Notes under the pieces: generated by a model | Database searches by the model: none | Told to the model about the DNA's origin: nothing | The model's input: only the letters and a program-made list of their open reading frames with translations | Shown: piece by piece, positions 1 through 8,674 of the stretch | Position numbering within the stretch: the first letter of the stretch is position 1 | How the letters are laid out: the number at the start of each line of letters is the position of its first letter | Source: Bacillus sp. OV166 | GTDB lineage: Bacteria > Bacillota > Bacilli > Bacillales > Cytobacillaceae | NCBI RefSeq assembly: GCF_900177675.1 | Contig: NZ_FXWM01000001.1 | Span: forward strand, 5,031,001 to 5,095,000 | Direction of reading: 5' to 3' | Length of the DNA stretch: 64,000 nt | Program-made: the position numbers and the translations under genes

Positions 1-798
1 CTAACAGGGACATTTATTACGGCACTATTACAAAGCAGTACTGCCGTAATGGTGATTACAATTGGATTAATTTCAGCAAGGATCATGACGTTCCCTCAGT
101 CGATTGGGATTATTCTAGGAACAAATATTGGAACTACCTTTAAAACAGAATTAATTACGTTTAATATAGATAAAGTCCTTGTTCCACTCGCTATTTGTGG
201 AGCACTTCTTATATTATTTAGAAATAAAAAAGCGAGAAGTATCGGGATGCTACTATTTGGAATATCCTCTGTTTTTGCAGCAATGAAAGGCTTCGAAATG
301 CTGGCTGTCCCGTTAACATCGATGAATATGATCAATAATTTTATCCTTTCCATTAATGATCAGATTCTTTTAAGCCTGTTAACCGGCACCATAATGACAG
401 CTATTATTCAATCGAGTACGGCAATGACTGGAATTGCAATGAGCTTCCTAACAGCTGGGCTCTTGCAGCTTGATGCAGGTATTGCCATTGTACTCGGGGC
501 GAATATTGGGACATGTATTACCGCCCTTATTGCTTCGATTGGCGGGGGAAAGGAATCGAGATTAGCTGCATTTGCGCACGTTTGGCTTAATGTATTTGGG
601 GTACTGCTTTTTATCCCGCTCATCCCAACTCTTACTGACAATGCCCCACTTCTTGCAGATACAAAAAATGTCCAATTAGCCCATATAAGTGTCATCTTTA
701 ATGTTGCCACTTCTTTATTGGTCTTACCATTTGCAACGAAGTTTGGGAAAATGATTTTATTTTTACATGATAAAACACCTAAAAATCCAAGTACATGA
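1..798 (+). CDS. Na/Pi cotransporter family protein (5' truncated)
   Basis: Membrane protein of the sodium-dependent phosphate cotransporter (NptA/PNaS) family; the reading frame is open from base 1, so the start lies outside the window. Two copies of the family's QSSTA signature are visible, one in the first 20 residues shown (LLQSSTAVM) and one about 130 residues later (IIQSSTAMTG), each inside hydrophobic segments and followed by a GxNIGT loop. This inverted-repeat architecture is typical of the family. The C-terminal PhoU-like domain seen in some members is absent: the protein ends shortly after the last membrane helix. Its place beside mtaB matches B. subtilis yqeW. The substrate is inferred from the family. 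Confidence 0.9.
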   Translation, partial: LTGTFITALLQSSTAVMVITIGLISARIMTFPQSIGIILGTNIGTTFKTELITFNIDKVLVPLAICGALLILFRNKKARSIGMLLFGISSVFAAMKGFEMLAVPLTSMNMINNFILSINDQILLSLLTGTIMTAIIQSSTAMTGIAMSFLTAGLLQLDAGIAIVLGANIGTCITALIASIGGGKESRLAAFAHVWLNVFGVLLFIPLIPTLTDNAPLLADTKNVQLAHISVIFNVATSLLVLPFATKFGKMILFLHDKTPKNPST

Positions 799-800
799 AA

Positions 801-826
801 ATAAGACGGCTTTTTAGCCGTCTTAT
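801..826. terminator. Hairpin between convergent genes
   Basis: A perfect 11-bp stem (ATAAGACGGCT / AGCCGTCTTAT) with a TTTT loop sits between the end of the cotransporter gene and the end of deoC. On the minus strand it is followed by TTTC, so it probably serves both convergent genes, more weakly for the plus strand. Confidence 0.7.
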
Positions 827-863
827 ACTGGATTTACTGGATATTATTGGAATTTATATCATC

Positions 864-1538
864 CTAATAATCTGAAGTAGCAGTTTGTCCCTTTACAATG
901 GCGATACTCGAACTGGCCCCAATCCTTGTCGCTCCGGCCTCAATCATTTTTTGGACATCTTCCGTATTTCTAACTCCACCTGAGGCTTTAACACCCAAAT
1001 CTGGACCGACAGTTTTCCTCATTAAGGCGATATCTTCCGCTGTCGCTCCTCCAGTTGAAAATCCTGTGGAAGTTTTCACAAAATCTGCTCCTGCTTTAAC
1101 GGAAAGTTCACAGGCGCGAATCTTTTCTTCTTTTGTTAACAAACTTGTTTCTATAATAACTTTTGTATGTGCTTTGCCCTTTGCAGCCTCAACCACCGCC
1201 CGAATATCTTTTTCCACCAACTCATCGTTATGATCCTTTAATGCTCCTATATTTATGACCATATCCACTTCTTCCGCACCATTTTCTATAGCGTTTTTTG
1301 TTTCAAACGCTTTAGTTTCAGAAGTAGCCGCTCCTAACGGAAATCCAATTACGGTACAAACCATCACACCACTGCCTTGTAGCAGTTCTTTAGCTGTGCT
1401 TACCCATGTAGGATTTACACACACCGAAGCAAATTTATATTTCTTCGCCTCTTGGCATAAAGATTCAATTTGCTGTCTCGTTGCTTCCGGCTTCAGTAGG
1501 GTGTGGTCAATCATTGCAGCAATATTTGTAGTAGCCAT
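864..1538 (-). CDS. deoC: Deoxyribose-phosphate aldolase
   Basis: DeoC cleaves 2-deoxy-D-ribose 5-phosphate to glyceraldehyde 3-phosphate and acetaldehyde in deoxynucleoside catabolism. The 224-residue product has the family N-terminus (IDHTLLKPEAT), the VIGFPLG segment, the region around the Schiff-base lysine (FVKTSTGF) and the GVKASGGVRN motif, and is of usual length. The start is placed at the third of three candidate ATGs because GGGAG lies 7 bases before it; the ATG six bases upstream abuts the ribosome-binding site. No nucleoside transporter or phosphorylase lies next to it. In B. subtilis deoC is elsewhere in the genome, so its place between mtaB and the cotransporter gene is a lineage difference. 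Confidence 0.95.
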   Translation of the reverse strand: MATTNIAAMIDHTLLKPEATRQQIESLCQEAKKYKFASVCVNPTWVSTAKELLQGSGVMVCTVIGFPLGAATSETKAFETKNAIENGAEEVDMVINIGALKDHNDELVEKDIRAVVEAAKGKAHTKVIIETSLLTKEEKIRACELSVKAGADFVKTSTGFSTGGATAEDIALMRKTVGPDLGVKASGGVRNTEDVQKMIEAGATRIGASSSIAIVKGQTATSDY

Positions 1539-1635
1539 TATCATGCTCCCTTCGATGTCCATTCGAATTAATAAATCGCTCCACAGTAGATTAAAATGAA
1601 ATTTGCAGCTGAAAATAGTTTAACCTAAATACCAC

Positions 1636-1662
1636 AAAAAAAAAGGACCTAAATGGTCCTTA
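1636..1662 (-). terminator. Terminator of the heat-shock operon
   Basis: AAGGACC-TAAAT-GGTCCTT stem overlapping the mtaB stop codon, followed on the minus strand by nine T residues. It is the likely end of the hrcA-to-mtaB transcript. Confidence 0.85.
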
Positions 1663-3027
1663 TATGGCAGCTTCTTCTTCTATTAACAATTCTGTTTTTG
1701 AGACGGAATCCTCAATAACTTTCACAAATTGTCCCTGGTTGTATGGGTAGCCTGCCTTGGAAATCTTTACTTTAACAATTTTACCAATCAAATCTTCTGT
1801 CCCTGAGAAAACAACTTTCATGTAATTATCAGTATATCCGATTAGGAAACCAGAATTAGCTTCATCCTTAGATACCTCTTCAGGGATCACTTCTACCACT
1901 TCATCCTCAAATTGTGAGGCATATTCCTTTGCCAGCTGATCTGAAAGGGAAATTAAGCGGTGAACTCGTTCATTTTTTACCTCTTCATCGACTTGATCTT
2001 CCATCCGAGCTGCTGGTGTTCCTGTACGTTTAGAGTACGGGAATACGTGAAGTTCAGAAAATTTATGGTCATTAATAAAATTAAATGTTTCCATAAACTC
2101 TTCTTCTGTTTCACCTGGGAAACCTACAATTACATCGGAGGTTACTGCTAATCTCGGAAGAACTTCCTTAAGCCGATCCAATCTTTCTCCAAAGAACTCC
2201 ATCGTATATTTGCGTCGCATTCTTTTTAGAACTGAATTGGAACCAGATTGCAACGGAATATGCAAATGACTGACAACAATAGTTGAATGTTTAATTACTT
2301 CAATCACTTCATCCGTAATCTGACTCGCTTCAATGGATGAAATACGTAATCGTTTTAGCCCTATAACTGCCTCCAAGTCACGAAGTAATTGTGCCAGATT
2401 GTAATCCTTTATGTCTTCTCCATAACCGCCAGTGTGAATACCTGTCAGAACAATCTCTTGGTAACCAGCATCAACTAGTTGTTGGGCTTGACGGATAACT
2501 TCCTTGGGATCACGAGATCTCATTAAGCCGCGTGCCCAAGGAATAATACAGAAGGTACAGAAATTGTTACAACCTTCTTGGATTTTTAAAGAGGCACGTG
2601 TCCGGTCGGTAAAGGACGGGACATCAAGTTCTTCATAGATACGACTTTTCATGATATTGCCTACACCATTAATCGGCTGGCGCTCAAGCTTATATTGCTC
2701 AATATATTCCAGCATTTTATTACGGTCCTGTGTTCCGACCACAACATCCACACCAGGAATAGCCATAATTTCTGCAGGTGATGTTTGCGCATAACAACCT
2801 GTTACACAAATTACCGCATCCGGGTTTTTCCTGACTGCGCGACGAATGACCTGTCGGCTTTTTTTGTCGCCGGTATTTGTGACGGTACATGTATTAATAA
2901 TATAAACGTCCGAAATTGATTCAAAATCAACTCGTTCATAGCCTTCTTGTTTAAATAATTGCCAAATAGCTTCAGTTTCATAGTGATTAACTTTGCATCC
3001 TAATGTATGAAACGCAACTGTTGCCAT
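1660..3027 (-). CDS. mtaB: tRNA t6A37 methylthiotransferase MtaB
   Basis: Radical-SAM methylthiotransferase that converts N6-threonylcarbamoyladenosine at tRNA position 37 to its 2-methylthio form. The order is an N-terminal UPF0004 domain (starting ATVAFHTLGCKVN, with clustered cysteines for the second Fe-S cluster), the radical SAM core with CNNFCTFC (CxxxCxxC), and a C-terminal TRAM domain; 455 residues, a normal length. ATG at 3027 is chosen because AGGTG lies about 7 bases upstream, rather than the GTG at 3036 that sits inside that site. It is last in the hrcA operon, five bases after rsmE, as in B. subtilis (yqeV). Confidence 0.95.
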   Translation of the reverse strand: MATVAFHTLGCKVNHYETEAIWQLFKQEGYERVDFESISDVYIINTCTVTNTGDKKSRQVIRRAVRKNPDAVICVTGCYAQTSPAEIMAIPGVDVVVGTQDRNKMLEYIEQYKLERQPINGVGNIMKSRIYEELDVPSFTDRTRASLKIQEGCNNFCTFCIIPWARGLMRSRDPKEVIRQAQQLVDAGYQEIVLTGIHTGGYGEDIKDYNLAQLLRDLEAVIGLKRLRISSIEASQITDEVIEVIKHSTIVVSHLHIPLQSGSNSVLKRMRRKYTMEFFGERLDRLKEVLPRLAVTSDVIVGFPGETEEEFMETFNFINDHKFSELHVFPYSKRTGTPAARMEDQVDEEVKNERVHRLISLSDQLAKEYASQFEDEVVEVIPEEVSKDEANSGFLIGYTDNYMKVVFSGTEDLIGKIVKVKISKAGYPYNQGQFVKVIEDSVSKTELLIEEEAAI

Positions 3028-3032
3028 TATTT

Positions 3033-3782
3033 TCACCTCATTAATTCAAAATGATAAGAAATAGCCGCTAATGCATATAATGGAGCGGTTTCCGTTCGTA
3101 GTATTCTTGGGCCTAACCCACAAACTGCAAAATCGTTATTCTTTAATTGCTGTACTTCTGCATCAGATAAGCCGCCTTCTGGTCCAAAAACCAAAAGAAG
3201 AGAATCACCTTTGCTCATTTTATTGAGGCTAGACGCAAAAACGGATGTTTCGCCATTTCTACTCTCTTCTTCAAAAGCAACCAATTTATATTCAAATTCT
3301 TTGCTTTTTGAAAGCAATTCTTTAAAGCTAATCGCACTACTAACTTCCGGTAAAAAGGCACGGTGGGATTGCTCAGCAGCTTCTTTTGCTATTTTTTGCC
3401 ATCTATCTATTTTTTTCGCTGCTTTTTTTTCGTCCCATTTTACAACTGAACGAGCCGCTGAGAATGGGAGAAACTGATGTGCACCCAGTTCTGTTCCTTT
3501 TTGAATGATCCATTCCAGCTTGTCCCCCTTGGGTAGTCCGCTAGCAATCGTAATTGAAATCGGAAGCTCTGAGACCTCATCCTTCCATTGTACAACGTCT
3601 GCAACAACACTTGTATCGGTAATTTCTGCAAGGGCACATACAGCTTGCTTCCCCGCTGGGTCAACACAAATAATCTGATCACCGACTTGCATGCGCATAA
3701 CCTTGACGATATGATGGCGGTCCTCTTCATCAATCAAAAAACGCTCACCATTTGCTCGTTGTTTAACAAAGTATCGTTGCAC
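3033..3782 (-). CDS. rsmE: 16S rRNA m3U1498 methyltransferase RsmE
   Basis: SPOUT-class methyltransferase that N3-methylates U1498 of 16S rRNA. The family C-terminal knot is seen (LVFGPEGGLSDAEV and GLGPRILRTETAPLYALAAI). The GTG start gives the conserved N-terminus VQRYF; GAGAGGG lies 10 bases upstream, whereas the more upstream ATG (3806) has no ribosome-binding site. Length is 249 residues, normal. It is the sixth gene of the heat-shock operon, separated from prmA by a hairpin that may reduce read-through. Confidence 0.93.
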   Translation of the reverse strand: MQRYFVKQRANGERFLIDEEDRHHIVKVMRMQVGDQIICVDPAGKQAVCALAEITDTSVVADVVQWKDEVSELPISITIASGLPKGDKLEWIIQKGTELGAHQFLPFSAARSVVKWDEKKAAKKIDRWQKIAKEAAEQSHRAFLPEVSSAISFKELLSKSKEFEYKLVAFEEESRNGETSVFASSLNKMSKGDSLLLVFGPEGGLSDAEVQQLKNNDFAVCGLGPRILRTETAPLYALAAISYHFELMR

Positions 3783-3854
3783 ACTTCCTGCACCCTCTCT
3801 AAACATTTACAATTTATTTTACTAAAGAAAATCTTGATTTAAAAGTATAGCACG

Positions 3855-3884
3855 AAAAAAAGGGGTAAGTATCACCCCTTTTTT
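3855..3884 (-). terminator. Hairpin between prmA and rsmE
   Basis: AAAAAAGGGGT / ACCCCTTTTTT inverted repeat with a 7-base loop in the 108-bp gap between prmA and rsmE, followed by T residues on the minus strand. It looks like an intrinsic terminator inside the operon and would lower expression of rsmE and mtaB. Confidence 0.7.
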
Positions 3885-3890
3885 CAACCA

Positions 3891-4832
3891 TTATAACCTT
3901 TTGGCAATGATTGCAACCCAATCTTCCATCAAAATCGTTTCGATAATTTCAAAACCAGCCGCTACTAATGAATCTTTAACCTGATCTTTTTTCTGATTGA
4001 TAATTCCCGAGGTAATAAAAGATCCGCCAGGTTTGACAACCTTGGCAGCATCCTCAGTAAATCGGAGAATTACTTCAGCTAGTATATTAGCAACCACTAC
4101 ATCAGCAGAATTTTCTTCCACGCCATCGAGCAGATTATTTTGTGCTGTTGTTGCACGATCACTCACTTTATTGAGTTTAATGTTCACTCTCGCAGTTGTT
4201 ACCGCTACCTCATCAAGGTCAAAGGCACGGACATCTTCGGCACCAAGCATTGCTGCTGCAATACTTAATACGCCCGAACCTGTTCCCACATCAATAACCC
4301 GGTCACCAGGACGAACCGTTCTTTCAAGTGCTTGAATACACAAGACAGTTGTCGGATGTGTACCTGTTCCAAATGCCATTCCTGGATCTAATTCAATAAT
4401 TAATTCATCACTGCTGACCGGGGTATAAATCTCCCAAGTCGGAACAATTGTAAACTTTTCAGAAATTTTCACAGGATGATAATATTTTTTCCATGCTGTT
4501 GCCCATTCTTCTTCATTTACTTCACTTATGGTTACTTTATTTTTACCGATATCGATATTGTGAATAATTAAATTATTAATTGATTCTTTAATCGCATCCA
4601 CCGTTTCGCCTAAAAAGCTGTTAACCGGAAGATATGCCTTTAATATTACGCCTTCATCTGGATAATCATCGGGATTGAGTTGATAGATTTCACCAAATTG
4701 ATCTTCTCTTTCTTTCGTCAGTTCAAATGGATCTTCAATGACTACACCGCTCGCCCCAGCTTCATGCAAAATATGAGAAATAGGTTCAATCGCCTCATTT
4801 GTTGTGTGAATACTGATTTCGGACCATTTCAC
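3891..4832 (-). CDS. prmA: Ribosomal protein L11 methyltransferase
   Basis: SAM-dependent methyltransferase that trimethylates lysines and the N-terminus of ribosomal protein L11. The N-terminal substrate-recognition domain (KWSEISIHTTNEA) is followed by the Rossmann methyltransferase fold with VIDVGTGSGVLSIAAAMLGA and the NILAEVI motif IV. The start is a GTG before KWSE with GGAG 9 bases upstream; a TTG 15 bases further out has no usable site. 313 residues, close to the B. subtilis length. It follows dnaJ in the heat-shock operon. Confidence 0.95.
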   Translation of the reverse strand: MKWSEISIHTTNEAIEPISHILHEAGASGVVIEDPFELTKEREDQFGEIYQLNPDDYPDEGVILKAYLPVNSFLGETVDAIKESINNLIIHNIDIGKNKVTISEVNEEEWATAWKKYYHPVKISEKFTIVPTWEIYTPVSSDELIIELDPGMAFGTGTHPTTVLCIQALERTVRPGDRVIDVGTGSGVLSIAAAMLGAEDVRAFDLDEVAVTTARVNIKLNKVSDRATTAQNNLLDGVEENSADVVVANILAEVILRFTEDAAKVVKPGGSFITSGIINQKKDQVKDSLVAAGFEIIETILMEDWVAIIAKRL

Positions 4833-4850
4833 ATCTACCAACTCCAATCC

Positions 4851-5981
4851 TTACTCGCTTTTAAAGGCTCGTTTTACTTTTGAGAAAAAACTTTCTTCGT
4901 GTTCACCAATGGGAGAAGAGCCACTAAGCTCTGCAAATTCTTTTAAAAGTTGCTTTTGTTTATCTGATAGTTTTGTTGGAGTAATGATTCGAACTAGAAT
5001 ATATTGATCTCCAACACCGTATCCGCGGACGTTAGGAACACCTTTTCCTTTTAATCGGAATTTTTTCCCTGTTTGCGTCCCAGCAGGAATTTTCAACTTT
5101 ACTTTCCCGTGCAATGTAGGTACTTCAATCTCATCACCCAAGGATGCTTGAACAAAAGTGATCGGCATTTCACAATATATATCATCGCCATCTCTTTCAA
5201 AAAACTCATGCTGGCTCACATGGAAAACAACATAAAGATCTCCAGCTGGCCCACCGTTAATTCCTGCTTCTCCTTGACCTGACATGCGAAGCTGCTGTCC
5301 ATCATCAATACCTGCAGGGATTTTAACATGAATTTTCTTGCGCTTTTGTACTTTTCCTTTACCACCGCATGTTGAGCACTTATGTTTAATTTCTTTCCCG
5401 GTACCATTACAGTGATTACATGTACGACGATTTACAATTCTGCCGAAAGGGGTGTTTTGCTCCACATTTAACTGCCCGGTTCCATGACAGTGCTGGCAAG
5501 TTTCTGGTTTGGTTCCAGGCTTTGCCCCAGATCCACTGCATGTACCACAGGTTTCTTCACGTGGAATTTCAATATCTGTTTCTTTTCCAAAGGCCGCTTC
5601 TTCAAAAGTTACGGTCATCGTATACTGAAGGTCAGCACCTTGTCTTGGTGCGTTCGGATCACGTCTTCTTCCGCCTCCACCGCCGCCAAAAAAGGTATTA
5701 AAGATATCTTCAAACCCGCCAAAGCCTCCGCCGAAATCTCCACCGCCGCCAAAGCTTTGGTTCGGATCCGTATGACCAAATTGATCATAATGTGCCTTTT
5801 TCTGATCATCGCTTAATATTTCATAAGCTTCAGTTATTTCCTTGAATTTATCCGCCGCATCTGCTTCTTTATTAATATCTGGATGATATTTTTTTGAAAG
5901 CTTTCGATAGGCCTTTTTTATTTCATCCTTTGAAGCACTTTTACTAATCCCAAGTACTTCATAGTAATCCCGTTTACTCAT
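4851..5981 (-). CDS. dnaJ: Chaperone DnaJ (Hsp40)
   Basis: Co-chaperone that delivers clients to DnaK and stimulates its ATPase. Domains in order: J domain with HPD at about residues 33-35, a Gly/Phe-rich linker with long glycine runs (about 77-105), four CxxCxGxG zinc repeats (about 144-210), and the two beta-sandwich substrate domains. 376 residues, full length. Transcribed after dnaK across a 122-bp gap that contains a hairpin, so its level is probably below that of DnaK. Confidence 0.98.
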   Translation of the reverse strand: MSKRDYYEVLGISKSASKDEIKKAYRKLSKKYHPDINKEADAADKFKEITEAYEILSDDQKKAHYDQFGHTDPNQSFGGGGDFGGGFGGFEDIFNTFFGGGGGGRRRDPNAPRQGADLQYTMTVTFEEAAFGKETDIEIPREETCGTCSGSGAKPGTKPETCQHCHGTGQLNVEQNTPFGRIVNRRTCNHCNGTGKEIKHKCSTCGGKGKVQKRKKIHVKIPAGIDDGQQLRMSGQGEAGINGGPAGDLYVVFHVSQHEFFERDGDDIYCEMPITFVQASLGDEIEVPTLHGKVKLKIPAGTQTGKKFRLKGKGVPNVRGYGVGDQYILVRIITPTKLSDKQKQLLKEFAELSGSSPIGEHEESFFSKVKRAFKSE

Positions 5982-6046
5982 GATTACCCACTCCCGAATC
6001 TGTCACATAAAGATTATTCTATCATTTATACCAATAGTATTGCAAT

Positions 6047-6088
6047 AAAAAAGCCAAAGCCCATAGTTCTGACTTTGACTTTTTTCTA
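6047..6088 (-). terminator. Imperfect terminator hairpin after dnaK
   Basis: AAGCCAAAG / CTTTGACTT stem with one mismatch, 13-base loop, and a following T run on the minus strand. Likely a partial terminator or processing site in the dnaK-dnaJ gap. Confidence 0.6.
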
Positions 6089-6103
6089 AGCTGTATAAAA
6101 CTC

Positions 6104-7936
6104 TTATTTGTCCTCTTTTACTTCTTCAAATTCTGCATCGACAACATCATCTTTACCGGCAGTATTTCCAGCCTCAGGGCCACCCTGTTGTGCTTGTTGC
6201 GCAGCTGCTGCTTGCTCATAAAGCTTAACTGTCAAAGCTTGAACGATTTCTTGTAATGCATCCTTTTTCGCACGGATTTCAGTAAGATCGTTTTTCTCAA
6301 TCGCTTCTTTTAATGCATCCTTCGCTTCATTTGCTTTCGCAACTTCACCTGCATCTACCTTACCTTCAAGATCTTTTAAGGTTTTTTCTGTTGTAAAGAC
6401 AAGTTGGTCTGCTTCATTACGAAGTTCCACTTCTTCTTTGCGAAGCTTATCTGCATCTGCGTTTTCTTCTGCTTCACGGACCATTTTTTGGATTTCTTCG
6501 TCTGATAGTCCTGTTGAAGACTTGATGGTAATTTGTTGTTCTTTATTTGTACCAAGATCTTTCGCACGAACATTTACAATACCATTCTTATCAATATCAA
6601 AGTTTACTTCAATTTGTGGAATCCCACGTGGTGCTGGTGGAATATCTGATAATTGGAATCGTCCTAGAGTCTTGTTATTGGCCGCCATTGGACGTTCCCC
6701 TTGTAGAACATGGATGTCAACAGCTGTTTGGTTATCAGCAGCAGTTGAGAAAACCTGCGATTTAGATGTAGGGATTGTTGTATTACGATCAATTAACTTC
6801 GTAAAAACGCCGCCCATTGTTTCAATACCAAGAGATAGTGGTGTAACGTCAAGCAATACAACGTCTTTTACATCACCAGTAATTACACCGCCTTGAATAG
6901 CAGCACCCATTGCTACAACTTCATCTGGGTTAACACCACGATGAGGTTCTTGTCCAGTTGCTTGTTTAATTGCTTCTTGAACAGCCGGAATACGTGTTGA
7001 ACCACCAACCAGGATCACTTTATCAATTTCTGAAGGAGTTAATCCAGCATCGCTTAATGCTTGACGCGTTGGACCCATTGTCCGCTCTACAAGATGCGCA
7101 GATAATTCGTCAAATTTTGCTCTAGTCATCGTTACTTCTAGGTGAAGCGGACCAGCTGGACCAGCAGTAATAAATGGTAGTGAAATTTGAGTAGAAGTCA
7201 CACCAGATAGATCTTTTTTTGCTTTTTCAGCTGCATCTTTTAGGCGCTGTAACGCCATTTTATCTTGAGCTAGGTCAATCCCATTTTCTTTCTTGAATTG
7301 ATCAACGAGGTAATCAATAACGACTTGGTCAAAGTCGTCCCCTCCAAGTCGATTATCACCGGCAGTTGACTTAACTTGGAATACACCGTCGCCTAATTCA
7401 AGGATTGAAACGTCAAATGTTCCACCGCCAAGGTCATAAACAAGGATTGTTTGATCTTGATCCGTTTTGTCTAATCCATAGGCAAGAGCTGCTGCAGTTG
7501 GCTCGTTGATAATACGCTCTACTTCAAGACCAGCAATTTTCCCAGCATCCTTTGTTGCCTGGCGTTCAGCATCATTAAAGTACGCAGGAACTGTAATGAC
7601 GGCCTTTGTAACTGGTTCGCCTAGATAATCTTCTGCATAAGATTTTAAATATTGAAGAATAATGGCAGACAGTTCTTGTGGTGTGTACTCCTTGCCTTCA
7701 ATCTCCACTTTATAATTTGTGCCCATATGGCGTTTAATCGACATAATTGTATTTGGGTTTGTAATTGCTTGGCGCTTTGCTACTTCCCCAACTTGGCGTT
7801 CCCCATTTTTAAAAGCAATAACTGAAGGAGCCGTGCGATTGCCTTCTGGATTTGGAATAACCTTAGGTTCGCCACCTTCAAGGACAGCAACACAAGAGTT
7901 GGTTGTACCAAGGTCAATACCGATAATTTTACTCAT
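6104..7936 (-). CDS. dnaK: Chaperone DnaK (Hsp70)
   Basis: ATP-dependent Hsp70 chaperone. The nucleotide-binding domain is complete, with GIDLGTTNSCVAV at the N-terminus, YDLGGGTFDVS near residue 170 and VILVGGSTRIPAV near 310. The substrate-binding domain and an acidic C-terminal tail (DDVVDAEFEEVKE) follow; 610 residues. It lacks the roughly 24-residue nucleotide-domain insert of Gram-negative DnaK, as in other Gram-positives. The ribosome-binding site GGAGGAAAAGGAA is strong. Third gene of the CIRCE-controlled operon. Confidence 0.99.
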   Translation of the reverse strand: MSKIIGIDLGTTNSCVAVLEGGEPKVIPNPEGNRTAPSVIAFKNGERQVGEVAKRQAITNPNTIMSIKRHMGTNYKVEIEGKEYTPQELSAIILQYLKSYAEDYLGEPVTKAVITVPAYFNDAERQATKDAGKIAGLEVERIINEPTAAALAYGLDKTDQDQTILVYDLGGGTFDVSILELGDGVFQVKSTAGDNRLGGDDFDQVVIDYLVDQFKKENGIDLAQDKMALQRLKDAAEKAKKDLSGVTSTQISLPFITAGPAGPLHLEVTMTRAKFDELSAHLVERTMGPTRQALSDAGLTPSEIDKVILVGGSTRIPAVQEAIKQATGQEPHRGVNPDEVVAMGAAIQGGVITGDVKDVVLLDVTPLSLGIETMGGVFTKLIDRNTTIPTSKSQVFSTAADNQTAVDIHVLQGERPMAANNKTLGRFQLSDIPPAPRGIPQIEVNFDIDKNGIVNVRAKDLGTNKEQQITIKSSTGLSDEEIQKMVREAEENADADKLRKEEVELRNEADQLVFTTEKTLKDLEGKVDAGEVAKANEAKDALKEAIEKNDLTEIRAKKDALQEIVQALTVKLYEQAAAAQQAQQGGPEAGNTAGKDDVVDAEFEEVKEDK

Positions 7937-7967
7937 TTCCTTTTCCTCCTAAAAAAAATATGTAGTT

Positions 7968-8567
7968 TTATTGATTTACTTTCACCATTGCTGGGCGAAT
8001 GACACGATCCTTTAACAAATAACCTTTTTGAAATTCATCCGTCACAATGTTAGAGCCATAGTTCTCGTCCTCACCCTGCATTACAGCTTGATGCTGATGC
8101 GGATCAAACTCTTTACCTACCGATTCAATAGGTTCAACACCTTCAATTTTCAAGGCATCCAGCAAACTACGGTAAACCATGTCCATCCCTTGCAGAAGTG
8201 TCTTTGTTTGTTCATTATCTGCTTCAACTTTCATTGCTCTTTCAAAGTTGTCTATTGCAGGCAGTAAATCTGTAATTAATTTTTGTGCTCTATATTTTTG
8301 GCTCGCTTCTAGATCTAATCTAGTACGCCTCCGGAAATTATCAAAATCTGCTTGTAGTCGTAGATATCGATTATCTGCTTCATCTAATTTTGCCTTCAGC
8401 AATTGAATTTCTTGTTCCTTTTCATCAACTGGAAGGACATCAACTTTTTCTGTAGTGCCATCCTCTTCAAAAACAGTCTCAACCGTTTTTTCATCGGTAA
8501 GTTCAACATTATCAGTATTTTCAATCTCAACTTCTTCATTTATCGTGTTATTATTCTCATTTGTCAA
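7968..8567 (-). CDS. grpE: Nucleotide exchange factor GrpE
   Basis: GrpE dimers release ADP from DnaK. The protein has an acidic, low-complexity N-terminus of about 60 residues, a long coiled-coil helix (KAKLDEADNRYLRLQADFDNFRRR) and the C-terminal beta domain ending VIRPAMVKV. The start is a TTG (TTG ACA AAT GAG) eight bases after a perfect GGAGG; the upstream in-frame ATG has no site. This gives 199 residues. Second gene of the heat-shock operon. Confidence 0.95.
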   Translation of the reverse strand: MTNENNNTINEEVEIENTDNVELTDEKTVETVFEEDGTTEKVDVLPVDEKEQEIQLLKAKLDEADNRYLRLQADFDNFRRRTRLDLEASQKYRAQKLITDLLPAIDNFERAMKVEADNEQTKTLLQGMDMVYRSLLDALKIEGVEPIESVGKEFDPHQHQAVMQGEDENYGSNIVTDEFQKGYLLKDRVIRPAMVKVNQ

Positions 8568-8674
8568 CTTACTCACCTCCCTTAAAGCATTTGCACTCAT
8601 TTATTTTATAATTCATATTCACAAGAAAGGGGATGAAATAAACGGTTTTTCACCCTTACTCAATATTTCCAGTG

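Noticed and set aside
5640..5760. GC-rich repetitive tract as a repeat element
   Set aside because: It encodes the Gly/Phe-rich linker of DnaJ.
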